The notes under the pieces were generated by a model. That model saw only the letters and a program-made list of their open reading frames with translations. It was not told where the DNA came from and searched no databases. From assembly GCF_937958655.1 (NCBI RefSeq), contig NZ_CALGNH010000062.1, forward strand, positions 1 through 35,970: DNA of 35,970 nucleotides, given 5' to 3'. The stretch is from an uncultured Winogradskyella sp. (GTDB lineage: Bacteria; Bacteroidota; Bacteroidia; Flavobacteriales; Flavobacteriaceae). Every line of letters begins with the position of its first letter. The first letter of the stretch is position 1. This document shows, piece after piece, positions 24,373 through 32,733 of this stretch. The translations under genes and the position numbers were made by a program.

Positions 24373-27300
24373 TTAAAACGTTGCATTTATACCTAAGGTA
24401 AATGTTCTTGGTCTTGGAAAAGACGTATAATCAATACCTGCACTAGGTATCCCGTTAGCCAAAGCTCCAGTGTTCGTTGAAACTTCAGGATCAAGACCGC
24501 TATAATCTGTTATTAAAAATACATTCTGTCCATTTAGAGACAGTCTAAAAGAATCAAACACACTATCCTCGCTTAATTGGAAATTGTAACCTACAGATAA
24601 TGACTGTAGTCTTACGAAATCACCCTTTTCAAGATATAATGTAGAAACTTCTTGAGATAATAAGCCAATTCCATCAGGTGTTCCATTTCTAGAAGTTTCA
24701 AATGTTGGTCTATTCAAGAATGCATTAGCAGTATTGTTGTAGACATAAAATCCAAATTGTCCTGCAAAGAAAGCAGATGCATCAAAATTTCCTTTTCTAA
24801 AATTCAATGACAAACCTGCATTTACATCTGGTAATGCGCTTTTCCCAACAAAATCTTTATCATCAGCATTAAATCCGTCAGCATCAAATTCTGCCATATA
24901 ATATGCAAACAGAGGTTGTCCTTCTCCAATACGTTGAACAAAAGCACCTGTTAAACCTGGACCATTAATAGGACCTAAATCCGCTACGAAACCTGGCTGT
25001 AAATCCTCTACTACATTATCATTATAAGAAATATTAAAATCTGCTGAAAAGGTAGTATTATCTGTATTTACAAAATCATAGCCTAGAGAAAATTCTACCC
25101 CTTGATTTACCACAATACCCTCTTCTAAATTCTTAAAAATGAAAGGGTTTTGTGCTGGAGCCGCTGCAGGGCTTAAAAACAATAAGTCACTCGTTTCTCT
25201 TCTGTAAACATCTATAGTACCTCTAAGACGGTCACTGTTAAAACCAAAATCAAGACCAACGTTATAATCCGTTGTACTTTCCCATCTTAAGTCTGAACTA
25301 GGCAAAGCAGACGTTTGACTACCTGGTCTATTAACGTCCCCACCGTCTGATATACCTGGGCCTTGAAGTGATCTCGTAAAAAATGCACTACCAGCACCTA
25401 AACCAGCCTGATTACCTACCACACCAGCACCTATTCTAAGTTTCAAAGTCGATACCTTATCCCCTACAAAATCTTCTTCATTAATTTTCCAAGCAAAGGC
25501 ACCAGATGGATAAAAACCATATTGTTCTGATTGACTAAATTTAGAAGAACCATCCGCTCTAAAGGTAGCCGTTAATAAAAATTTGTTTTTAAAAGTAAAA
25601 TTTAATCTACCGAAGAATGATTGTAATTCCTCATTAAATGCTTCAAATCGATTATACCATAATGATCTATATCGTCCTGTTACGCCATTTGGCAATACAC
25701 CAGTGTTATCATCTAAGGTGTTAACGAAACTTCCATTATTTTGATCATATCCGTATTGAAGAAATGGTGTACCACTCTGATTTAATACTCTATTAATAGA
25801 ATTAACCGAATTTTCTAAAGCATCATTCATTAAGCTTAGGTTTGTCTGACCAATTCCCCAACCTTGGGCATTAAAGCCTTCTCTTGAAAAATCTTGAAAA
25901 GAATACCCTACAAGTGCATCAATCGAAAAATTATCAGAAATGTCTTTTTTATAATTTAATGTTGCTTCTAATAAATTACTAACTGCATCTAATTCATTTC
26001 TAGATGCTTGCCCATTGCCTGTGATTCGTCCACTATTATTGTAGCTCGCAGAAACAGCAGATGTTGCGAAAGCGTCAGAATAATCATAACCTAAATTTAC
26101 TTTAGCTGTCAATTCTTTAGTAAAATCATATTCTACAGAACCGTTTAATAAATAACGGTTAATTTTAGTTTCACCTAAGAAATTATCTAAAATGTTTCGA
26201 GGATTTAGCCTATTACCCGCAACAAAGAATGTTGGGTCATTAGGCCATGTTGGTGGTGCAGAATATGCGGCACCAATTAAATTACCACTAGCACCTGCCT
26301 GTCCACTAATCTGTGGAGCTTCATCATTTACACGAGATGCGGATAATTGTACATTTAATCTTAATTTGTCATTTAAGAATCTATGAGACGCATTTATTCT
26401 ACCTGTAATTCGTTCTTGAGATGAATTTTCTATTACACCTTGCTGATTTCCGTAAGAAAATGTTCCTCTAACATTTCCGTTTCCATAATTTCTAGAATAC
26501 GATAAATTATTAACTATAGATAGAGGACTGCGTGTAATAACATCCTGCCAATCGGTATCTGCACCTGTATCATCAAAATCTGGAACTGGATTACCAGTAA
26601 TAGCTAACTGTTGCGCTCTATATTGATCTGCATTAAACAAATCGAACTCATTTGCTGGAGTTGAACTACTGATATTAGTAGAAAATTCAAAAACACCACC
26701 ACGGCCAGATCTTCCATTTTTTGTTGTTATAATAACAACACCATTGGCTGCTCTAGAACCATAAATGGCAGTTGCAGACGCATCCTTTAATATAGAAATA
26801 CTTTCAATATCACTTGGATTAATAAAGTTTAATGGATTTCTTGCTGTATCGCCACCATCAACAATACCACCAGCCGAAGGAGTCGTTCCTTGACTAGGCA
26901 AAGGAATACCATCAACTACAAATAACGGGTTATTACCAGATCTAATAGAGTTAGAACCTCTAATTCTAAATGTAATACCTGCTCCAGGCTCACCACTTGT
27001 TTGTGTTAATTGTACACCTGCGGTTTTACCTTGTATTAATTGTTCTGGTGAAGATATAACACCGCCATTAAAATCTTTAGCTGAAACAGAGGACACTGCA
27101 CCAGTTGCGTCTTTAACGGTTGTTGTACCATAACCAATAACTACAACCTCATTAAGGGCTGCCGCGTCTTCCTCTAACACTACATTAATGGACGAACGGT
27201 TGTTTACTGGAATTTCTTGTGTTTTGTAACCCACATAGCTAAAAACTAATGTTGCTTCGGAAGCCACATCATTAATAGTGTAGTTACCATCAAAGTCTGT

Positions 27301-27456
27301 TTGAGAACCATTTGAGGTCCCCTTTACAATTACATTTACTCCAGGCAGTGGGCCAGAAGCATCAGAAACCGTACCTGTGACAGTTTGTGAATATAGTAGT
27401 CCACCCATAAAAAGGAAAACACTACATACAATTTTGCTTAAAAGATTTTGTGTCAT
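24373..27456 (-). CDS. SusC/RagA family TonB-dependent outer-membrane transporter
   Basis: 1027 aa outer-membrane channel for TonB-driven uptake of oligosaccharide together with SusD. The signal peptide (about 1-23) is followed by a carboxypeptidase-D regulatory-like domain (about 25-100; VTGTVSDASGPLPGVNV). Next are a TonB-box-like VVVIGYGTT and the plug domain with GKTAGVQLTQTSGEPGAG, RIRGSNSI and NPLFVVDGIPL. The barrel fills the rest and ends in a C-terminal Phe (LGINATF), needed for barrel assembly. The 5' side has a 140-base leader region with an operator-like palindrome and two inverted repeats. No N-terminal extension for an anti-sigma partner is seen; control is probably through the LacI-type protein encoded divergently. 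Confidence 0.95.
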   Translation of the reverse strand: MTQNLLSKIVCSVFLFMGGLLYSQTVTGTVSDASGPLPGVNVIVKGTSNGSQTDFDGNYTINDVASEATLVFSYVGYKTQEIPVNNRSSINVVLEEDAAALNEVVVIGYGTTTVKDATGAVSSVSAKDFNGGVISSPEQLIQGKTAGVQLTQTSGEPGAGITFRIRGSNSIRSGNNPLFVVDGIPLPSQGTTPSAGGIVDGGDTARNPLNFINPSDIESISILKDASATAIYGSRAANGVVIITTKNGRSGRGGVFEFSTNISSSTPANEFDLFNADQYRAQQLAITGNPVPDFDDTGADTDWQDVITRSPLSIVNNLSYSRNYGNGNVRGTFSYGNQQGVIENSSQERITGRINASHRFLNDKLRLNVQLSASRVNDEAPQISGQAGASGNLIGAAYSAPPTWPNDPTFFVAGNRLNPRNILDNFLGETKINRYLLNGSVEYDFTKELTAKVNLGYDYSDAFATSAVSASYNNSGRITGNGQASRNELDAVSNLLEATLNYKKDISDNFSIDALVGYSFQDFSREGFNAQGWGIGQTNLSLMNDALENSVNSINRVLNQSGTPFLQYGYDQNNGSFVNTLDDNTGVLPNGVTGRYRSLWYNRFEAFNEELQSFFGRLNFTFKNKFLLTATFRADGSSKFSQSEQYGFYPSGAFAWKINEEDFVGDKVSTLKLRIGAGVVGNQAGLGAGSAFFTRSLQGPGISDGGDVNRPGSQTSALPSSDLRWESTTDYNVGLDFGFNSDRLRGTIDVYRRETSDLLFLSPAAAPAQNPFIFKNLEEGIVVNQGVEFSLGYDFVNTDNTTFSADFNISYNDNVVEDLQPGFVADLGPINGPGLTGAFVQRIGEGQPLFAYYMAEFDADGFNADDKDFVGKSALPDVNAGLSLNFRKGNFDASAFFAGQFGFYVYNNTANAFLNRPTFETSRNGTPDGIGLLSQEVSTLYLEKGDFVRLQSLSVGYNFQLSEDSVFDSFRLSLNGQNVFLITDYSGLDPEVSTNTGALANGIPSAGIDYTSFPRPRTFTLGINATF

Positions 27457-27490
27457 ACGTTTAATATTAGTTAATTAGATAGATTAGTTG

Positions 27491-27520
27491 TGAAATTATG
27501 AATATAATCTCATAATTTTA
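27491..27520 (-). promoter_or_regulatory. inverted repeat in the susC 5' leader
   Basis: AAATTATGA (27493-27501) and TCATAATTT (27510-27518) are perfect inverted repeats around 8 bases, extendable by a G-T and a T-A pair to 11. If transcribed, they form a hairpin about 36 bases upstream of the susC ATG. Could be an RNA regulatory structure. AT-rich, so only suggestive. Confidence 0.3.
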
Positions 27521-27527
27521 TCAATTT

Positions 27528-27540
27528 AGCTTACTAAGCT
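27528..27540. promoter_or_regulatory. 13-bp palindrome upstream of susC
   Basis: AGCTTACTAAGCT is two perfect 6-base arms around one base, lying between the susC start and the operator-like site. It may be a second protein-binding site or a small hairpin. I did not see it elsewhere in the window. Confidence 0.25.
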
Positions 27541-27595
27541 CATTCATTTTTGTCAACTTCGCAAAAAAAATAGTTAAAAAAAACCAAAAAAAGAA

Positions 27596-27611
27596 ACGAA
27601 AAGGTTTTCGT
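27596..27611. promoter_or_regulatory. LacI-type operator upstream of susC
   Basis: ACGAAAAGGTTTTCGT has perfect 7-base arms around GG. The inner 14 bases, CGAAAAGGTTTTCG, recur exactly at 32636-32649 in the porter/GH65 intergenic region. It sits 140 bases before the susC ATG and 112 before the start of the LacI-type gene, placing both under possible control. Site identity is inferred from symmetry, recurrence and the adjacent regulator. Confidence 0.7.
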
Positions 27612-27722
27612 AAAATTTTTTAGGACTATATTTCGTTCAGATTGCAAGTCATAATTAGCGCCAAAATCAATTCTATTCATTAAACTAATTAAAGTTATTT
27701 GTAGGAGATATTTCATAAAACC

Positions 27723-28742
27723 ATGACCAAAACAACTTTAAAAGAAATTGCCGAATCTCTAGGTATATCCATATCTACTGTATCTAAAGCTCTGAAAAAC
27801 TATCCCGATGTTAGTCAAAGGACCAAACAAAAAGTCATAGCAGCAGCAAAAGCATTTAATTATTCCCCTAATGTCTTTGCGCAAAGTTTAAGAAGTAACC
27901 GATCTCAAACTATTGGACTTATAATACCGAGTACAGTACATTATTATTTTTCTAACATTATTAATGTCATCTTAAAGGAAGCTGAACTAAAAGATTATAT
28001 GGTTATAATATTGCAGTCTAACGAGGACTTTGAGCTTGAAAAAAAGCAAATCGATTTGCTTATTAACAAAGGTGTTGATGGTATTTTAATTTCATTATCA
28101 AATAATACTAATGACTTTAAGCATCTTCAAAAAGTTATAGATTATAATATTCCGCTAGTTTTATTTGATAAAATAACAAAACTCATTCGTTGCTCTAAAG
28201 TAATTATTAATGACATTAAAGCATCTTACGATGCCGTAACTTATCTTATAAATAAGGGGTATCGACGCATTGCATATTTTAGAGGAGATCTAAATCCTCA
28301 AAACTCCATAGATCGCTTTCTTGGTTATAAAAAAGCACTTGAAGATCATAACATTAAATACGACGCATCCCTTGTTTATATTTGCCCCAAAGCAAATTTT
28401 GAAGAAGGCTATGCTAATACTAAGAAGCTAATTGAAGTCGATAAAAAAAATATTGACGCTATATTTACCATTACAGATTTAACAGCTATTGGAGTTATTA
28501 ATTATTTAAATGAGCATAAGATAAAAATACCAGATGAAGTTGCAGTTTTCGGCTTTAGTAATTGGTTTATGTCTTCTGTTATAACACCTACGCTTTCATC
28601 GGTTGAACAAAATGCCAATGACACTGGTAGAAAATCTTTTGAAATTCTTTTTGATGAAATTGAAAATAAACTAAAAGGATTAGAAATAAATCATCAAACT
28701 ATTACAATAGATACTGAATTAATTATTAGAGACTCATGTTAA
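27723..28742 (+). CDS. LacI-family transcriptional regulator
   Basis: 339 aa. The DNA-binding helix-turn-helix is at residues 5-24 (TLKEIAESLGISISTVSKAL), followed by the hinge (about 46-60) with SPNVFAQSLRSNRS, then a periplasmic-binding-protein-like effector domain from about residue 63 (TIGLIIPS). Effector-domain landmarks include DGILISLS, LVLFDK and AVFGFSNW near the C-terminus. It is divergent from susC and convergent with fructokinase, the stops overlapping by four bases. The two shared palindromes upstream of susC and in the porter/GH65 gap are its probable operators. The effector is likely a sugar or sugar phosphate from this locus. The gene starts 111 bases right of the operator at 27596-27611, so autoregulation is possible. 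Confidence 0.93.
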   Translation: MTKTTLKEIAESLGISISTVSKALKNYPDVSQRTKQKVIAAAKAFNYSPNVFAQSLRSNRSQTIGLIIPSTVHYYFSNIINVILKEAELKDYMVIILQSNEDFELEKKQIDLLINKGVDGILISLSNNTNDFKHLQKVIDYNIPLVLFDKITKLIRCSKVIINDIKASYDAVTYLINKGYRRIAYFRGDLNPQNSIDRFLGYKKALEDHNIKYDASLVYICPKANFEEGYANTKKLIEVDKKNIDAIFTITDLTAIGVINYLNEHKIKIPDEVAVFGFSNWFMSSVITPTLSSVEQNANDTGRKSFEILFDEIENKLKGLEINHQTITIDTELIIRDSC

Positions 28743-29617
28743 CTGATTAAATTAGTAATGTCGCTTTCTTTAAGTATTGGATTAGCACCTTTCCGCGAAG
28801 CTACTAACGCACCAATAGCACAAGCTTTTTCTAAGATAACTTGAGGGTTTTCATCTTTTAATAATCCATTTACTAAAGTAGCTAAAAAAGAATCACCAGC
28901 CCCAACCGTATCTTCCACTTTTACTTCGTAACCTCTACTTCTGTACACTACACCTTCAATATATAATAGAGCACCATTAGAACCAAGAGTAACACAGATC
29001 TGTTGCGTATTTGTTCGTTCTGAAATAAACTTTACATTGTCAATTAATGAATTTGTACCAGAACCAAATTTTCTCGAGAGCTCTAATAATTCTTCATCAT
29101 TAAATTTAATGATATCTGCTTTACACATAAAGGATAATAACTTATCTATAGTATAATGTGGAGGCCTTAAATTAACATCAAAAACTTTTAGAGTGGCAGA
29201 TTCCAAAATTTGGCTCAGGGTTTTATAGGATGTTGGCATTCTTGCTGTTAGGCTTCCAAAAATAAAGGCATCAGATGACTTTACCTTATTTATTATGGCA
29301 TCATTGAGCTCAATAAAATCCCAAGCACAAGGCATTTCTATGGTATATTTTGCGGAACCATTTTTATCCAATTGGACGTTAACATGACTTGTTGATTCAT
29401 TAGATATTAACGGAATCAACGCTGTGTCAATACCGGAATCGCTTAAGTACTCTATAATGTTTTGCCCATCTGTATCATTACCTACGGCACTTATCATTGA
29501 AACATCATTACCAAAAGATTGTAAACGCAGGGCTACATTTAACGGTGCGCCGCCTATTTTCTTTTCAGTTGGAAACACGTCCCATAATACCTCTCCAAAA
29601 CAAACCACTTTAAGCAT
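28739..29617 (-). CDS. fructokinase / PfkB-family sugar kinase
   Basis: Phosphorylates fructose, most likely to fructose-6-phosphate, in the cytoplasm. Ribokinase/PfkB fold, 292 aa, usual for bacterial fructokinases. The glycine-rich sugar-binding motif GGAPLNVA is at residues 22-29, NDEE (173-176) resembles the metal-binding NxxE motif, and the C-terminal signature DTVGAGDSF (236-244) contains the catalytic Asp242. The start lies two bases after the GH32 stop, so fructose released by GH32 and carried by the porter meets this kinase from the same transcript. A different hexose cannot be excluded, but the GH32 neighbour makes fructose the best reading. Confidence 0.88.
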   Translation of the reverse strand: MLKVVCFGEVLWDVFPTEKKIGGAPLNVALRLQSFGNDVSMISAVGNDTDGQNIIEYLSDSGIDTALIPLISNESTSHVNVQLDKNGSAKYTIEMPCAWDFIELNDAIINKVKSSDAFIFGSLTARMPTSYKTLSQILESATLKVFDVNLRPPHYTIDKLLSFMCKADIIKFNDEELLELSRKFGSGTNSLIDNVKFISERTNTQQICVTLGSNGALLYIEGVVYRSRGYEVKVEDTVGAGDSFLATLVNGLLKDENPQVILEKACAIGALVASRKGANPILKESDITNLIS

Positions 29618-29619
29618 CT

Positions 29620-31224
29620 TTAAGGAATTTTAAGTGTTTCTATTTTTAAATCATCAATTAAAAAACTTTGATCCTCGCTTACAATTGAAAAATCATCAAA
29701 AGGTGCGTTAGGAAAAAATAATTCAGTCATAACGTACATTCCGTTATTATAAAACACCTCAACAGAGGTTTTGTCTAATACAATATCAATATTCACTGCT
29801 TTAAGTTGCGCAGTGTAACTAGCTGTAGATATTTTAGGCGCAAACTTTTTAGAAAAGTCAACTTTTCCAGATTGTCGCCTGTCTATAAAAAATGTCTTAT
29901 TAGCGTTATCTAGCCCAATAGTCAAAGTATCTCCTAGAGTATTGTAAAATTTAACGCTATACATGAAATTTTTCAATTGGCTAAGTGTGAAGCTCAATTT
30001 TGCTTTAGATAAATCAACATTTTTATCCTCTAAAAGGGAATGTTGTGTTTCAATTGAGAGCGCCTCCTTTTCTATGTTTTTCTCAACAAAATTATTTAAC
30101 TCTGCAACTGGCTTACTTGCTATATAATAATCATTATTTTGTTTTTTTAATTTTAATGTTCTTGGAATTGTCATGGTGCTTCTCCATTTATATGTAGGTA
30201 CATCGCGTGCGTAATCCCAATTAGACATCCAACCAATAAATAGTCTCCTCCCATCATCTTCTGGGATATTAGACCATGTGACTCCGGCATAATTGTCTCT
30301 TCCGTAATCTAACCAAACAGCATTCTCCCTTTTTAATTGATTAGCAAAAGCCCAATCAAGTGTAAAATTTTGCCCGTTAAAATCACCGATAAAATATTGC
30401 GTAGCACTACCTCCATTGGGGCCAGAAGGATTTATACTAACCAGTAAAACCCATATTTCTTCATCAGTTCCTTCAACTTTTATTGGAAATAAATCAGGGC
30501 ACTCCCAAACACCTCCATGCTCACCTTTGTCCGCACCAAATTCAGATTGGAGCGTCCAGTCTATTAAATTAGCCGAACTATAAAACATAATTTTATTTCC
30601 AGCCGCTAAGGACATAATCCATTTATTGGTTTGATTATGCCATATAACTTTAGGATCTCTAAAATCTTTAATCCCTGGGTTTTTAATTACTGGATTATCA
30701 CTGTACTTCGTCCAAGTCATTCCTTCATCAAGTGAATATGCAATGCCTTGCGTTTGAAAATCGATATCTCCCGCTTTTTCACCATCCATATTATGATACG
30801 TATATATAGCAACAACAGGTGTAACTCCATCTTTTCCAAATCCTGAAGTATTATCTTTATCTACGACTGCACTACCCGAAAAAATTAGACCTAACTCATC
30901 TGGGTACAACGCAATTGGCTGCTCTTCCCATTGAATAAGATCTTTACTAGTGGCATGTCCCCAATGCATCGGACCCCAAACATTACCTTCTGGGTAATGC
31001 TGAAAGTATAAATGATAAGTCCCATTTAGATAAAACATACCGTTAGGATCATTCATCCAATTGGCTTTTGGTGTAAAGTGATAATTAGGTCTATAAAATT
31101 CTTCATCTAAATTTTCAGCGGAAACAATTGACGTTTCAGTTTCAGAACCTTTATATTCTTTACAACCGAATGTTGTAATTAAAGTGATAACTACTATAAT
31201 AAAAGTGCGTTTAATGGTTCTCAT
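29620..31224 (-). CDS. GH32 beta-fructosidase lipoprotein (sucrose/fructan hydrolase)
   Basis: Exported lipoprotein, 534 aa; the N-terminal hydrophobic segment ends TTFGC (Cys21). The five-bladed GH32 catalytic propeller carries the three family acids: nucleophile Asp59 in MNDPNG, transition-state stabiliser Asp190 in FRDPK, and general acid Glu241 in ECPDL. The C-terminal beta-sandwich runs from about residue 385 to the end. Relatives release fructose from sucrose, inulin or levan ends; an exo-acting mode fits a single-enzyme locus. No endo-levanase or endo-inulinase is in the window. It is the middle gene of porter-GH32-fructokinase, with gaps of one and two bases. Location (periplasm or cell surface) is not settled by the lipobox alone. 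Confidence 0.93.
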   Translation of the reverse strand: MRTIKRTFIIVVITLITTFGCKEYKGSETETSIVSAENLDEEFYRPNYHFTPKANWMNDPNGMFYLNGTYHLYFQHYPEGNVWGPMHWGHATSKDLIQWEEQPIALYPDELGLIFSGSAVVDKDNTSGFGKDGVTPVVAIYTYHNMDGEKAGDIDFQTQGIAYSLDEGMTWTKYSDNPVIKNPGIKDFRDPKVIWHNQTNKWIMSLAAGNKIMFYSSANLIDWTLQSEFGADKGEHGGVWECPDLFPIKVEGTDEEIWVLLVSINPSGPNGGSATQYFIGDFNGQNFTLDWAFANQLKRENAVWLDYGRDNYAGVTWSNIPEDDGRRLFIGWMSNWDYARDVPTYKWRSTMTIPRTLKLKKQNNDYYIASKPVAELNNFVEKNIEKEALSIETQHSLLEDKNVDLSKAKLSFTLSQLKNFMYSVKFYNTLGDTLTIGLDNANKTFFIDRRQSGKVDFSKKFAPKISTASYTAQLKAVNIDIVLDKTSVEVFYNNGMYVMTELFFPNAPFDDFSIVSEDQSFLIDDLKIETLKIP

Positions 31225-31225
31225 A

Positions 31226-32551
31226 TTATTTATCTTTTCGTATTAATTTTTTACTTAACTCTTCTAACGAAATCCCTTTGGTTTCTGGCATCATAAATAT
31301 GACGAACAACAACTGAAAAACCATCATTATAGCAAATACCATAAACACAGTTCCTGCGCCAATTGATGAAAACAAAACTGGCACTAAAGATGGTATTATT
31401 GCAGCTAACACCCAATGTGTAGAGGTCCCAAAAGATTGACCACTTGCTCTTAAATGGTTCGGGAAAATTTCAGAAATATACACCCAAATTATTGCACCTT
31501 GTCCGATAGCGTGAGCTGCAATAAATAGAAATAAGAATATTGGTACTGCTAAGCCTTCCCATTCCAAGAAAAATGCCATTGACACTAATGATAATGAAAT
31601 AATATAACCTATTGAACCCATATACATCAATACTTTTCTACCTAATCGGTCAATTAAAAACACACCTAACAGCGTAAATATCAAATTAGTAACGCCAATA
31701 CCAATACTACTCAAAAGCGCTGTACTTTCCCTTAAACCAGCTTCTTCAAAGATTCTTGGCGCATAATATAAAAAGGCATTAATACCTGAAAACTGATTAA
31801 ACATCGCCACTAAAAACGCCAACATCAAAGGAAAACGATATTTCTTCATAAAAATAGTCTCCCCTTTAGAATGGCTTTGACTTTCAATCTTAATCTTTTC
31901 CATCAATTCATCTGCATTTCCATCAGGATTAATAAGTTCTAATACTCCTTTTGCTTCATCATCTCTATTCTTAGAAATTAACCAACGTGGACTTTTAGGC
32001 ACAGTGAATATTAAAATTGTATAAATCAACGCAGGAAAAGCCTCCACACCTATCATCCATCTCCAAGCATTTTCTCCAATAGTTCTGAGTAAATAATTAG
32101 ATAAAAAAGCAATTAATATTCCCAGAACAATATTAAATTGATATAAGGCTACTAATCGTCCTCTGTCTTTAGCTGGCGAAATTTCTGAAACATAAGCTGG
32201 AGCGGCAATTGTAGATGCGCCTACACCAATACCGCCTAAAAATCTAAAGAAGGCAAAACTATAAGGATCATTAACCAAAGCTGAGCCAATGGCCGAAATT
32301 AGATAGAAAATCCCTATCCATATTAAGGTTTGTTTTCTTCCTAATCGATTTGTAGGAATTCCACCAAACAACGCACCAACAACTGTTCCCCATAAGGCCA
32401 TGGCCATTACTACTGAACCGTGGAATGCATCAGAAGATTCCCAAAGTGCTTGCAATTTTTTATCGGCACCAGAAATAACAACGGTATCAAAACCAAATAA
32501 AAATCCGGCCAATGCAGCAGTAATAGACCAAGCCAATATTTTTTTATTCAT
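31226..32551 (-). CDS. sugar porter (MFS, SP family), probable fructose/hexose importer
   Basis: 441 aa inner-membrane hexose-proton symporter type. Sugar-porter hallmarks: GFLFGFDTVVISG in helix 1 (residues 16-28), NRLGRK after helix 2, a PKSPRWL variant of PESPRWL after helix 6, QFSGINAFLYYAP in helix 7, DRLGRK after helix 8, and PETKG at the C-terminus. First gene of the operon with GH32 and fructokinase, so it probably brings fructose or glucose from GH32 action across the inner membrane. It is divergent from the GH65 gene, with the operator-like palindrome in the 182-base gap between them. Confidence 0.9.
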   Translation of the reverse strand: MNKKILAWSITAALAGFLFGFDTVVISGADKKLQALWESSDAFHGSVVMAMALWGTVVGALFGGIPTNRLGRKQTLIWIGIFYLISAIGSALVNDPYSFAFFRFLGGIGVGASTIAAPAYVSEISPAKDRGRLVALYQFNIVLGILIAFLSNYLLRTIGENAWRWMIGVEAFPALIYTILIFTVPKSPRWLISKNRDDEAKGVLELINPDGNADELMEKIKIESQSHSKGETIFMKKYRFPLMLAFLVAMFNQFSGINAFLYYAPRIFEEAGLRESTALLSSIGIGVTNLIFTLLGVFLIDRLGRKVLMYMGSIGYIISLSLVSMAFFLEWEGLAVPIFLFLFIAAHAIGQGAIIWVYISEIFPNHLRASGQSFGTSTHWVLAAIIPSLVPVLFSSIGAGTVFMVFAIMMVFQLLFVIFMMPETKGISLEELSKKLIRKDK

Positions 32552-32634
32552 TTTCGTTTTAATTATATGCCAAAAAGTTAATAAAGATTTTTGTTTTCAG
32601 TTCTTGTCTGGCTATCAAATTCATCTTTAAACTA

Positions 32635-32650
32635 CCGAAAAGGTTTTCGG
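32635..32650. promoter_or_regulatory. LacI-type operator between the porter operon and GH65
   Basis: CCGAAAAGGTTTTCGG has perfect 7-base arms around GG and shares its inner 14 bases with the susC-side site at 27597-27610. It lies 84 bases before the porter ATG and 84 bases before the GH65 ATG, midway between the divergent genes. TGAATTTG on the minus strand and TAACTTTA on the plus strand (32684-32691) are each one base off the -7 consensus TAnnTTTG. Confidence 0.7.
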
Positions 32651-32733
32651 ATCTTCTAAGCATTTTTTAAGAACTAAAGAAATTAACTTTATGAAAATAT
32701 GGTTATATTTTTTTTCTAATTAATTTATTAATC

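Noticed and set aside
28739..32551. A complete levan or inulin utilisation locus
   Set aside because: Only one GH32 enzyme is present, with no endo-acting GH32 and no fructan-binding SusE/SusF-like protein next to susD, so a polymer substrate cannot be claimed.
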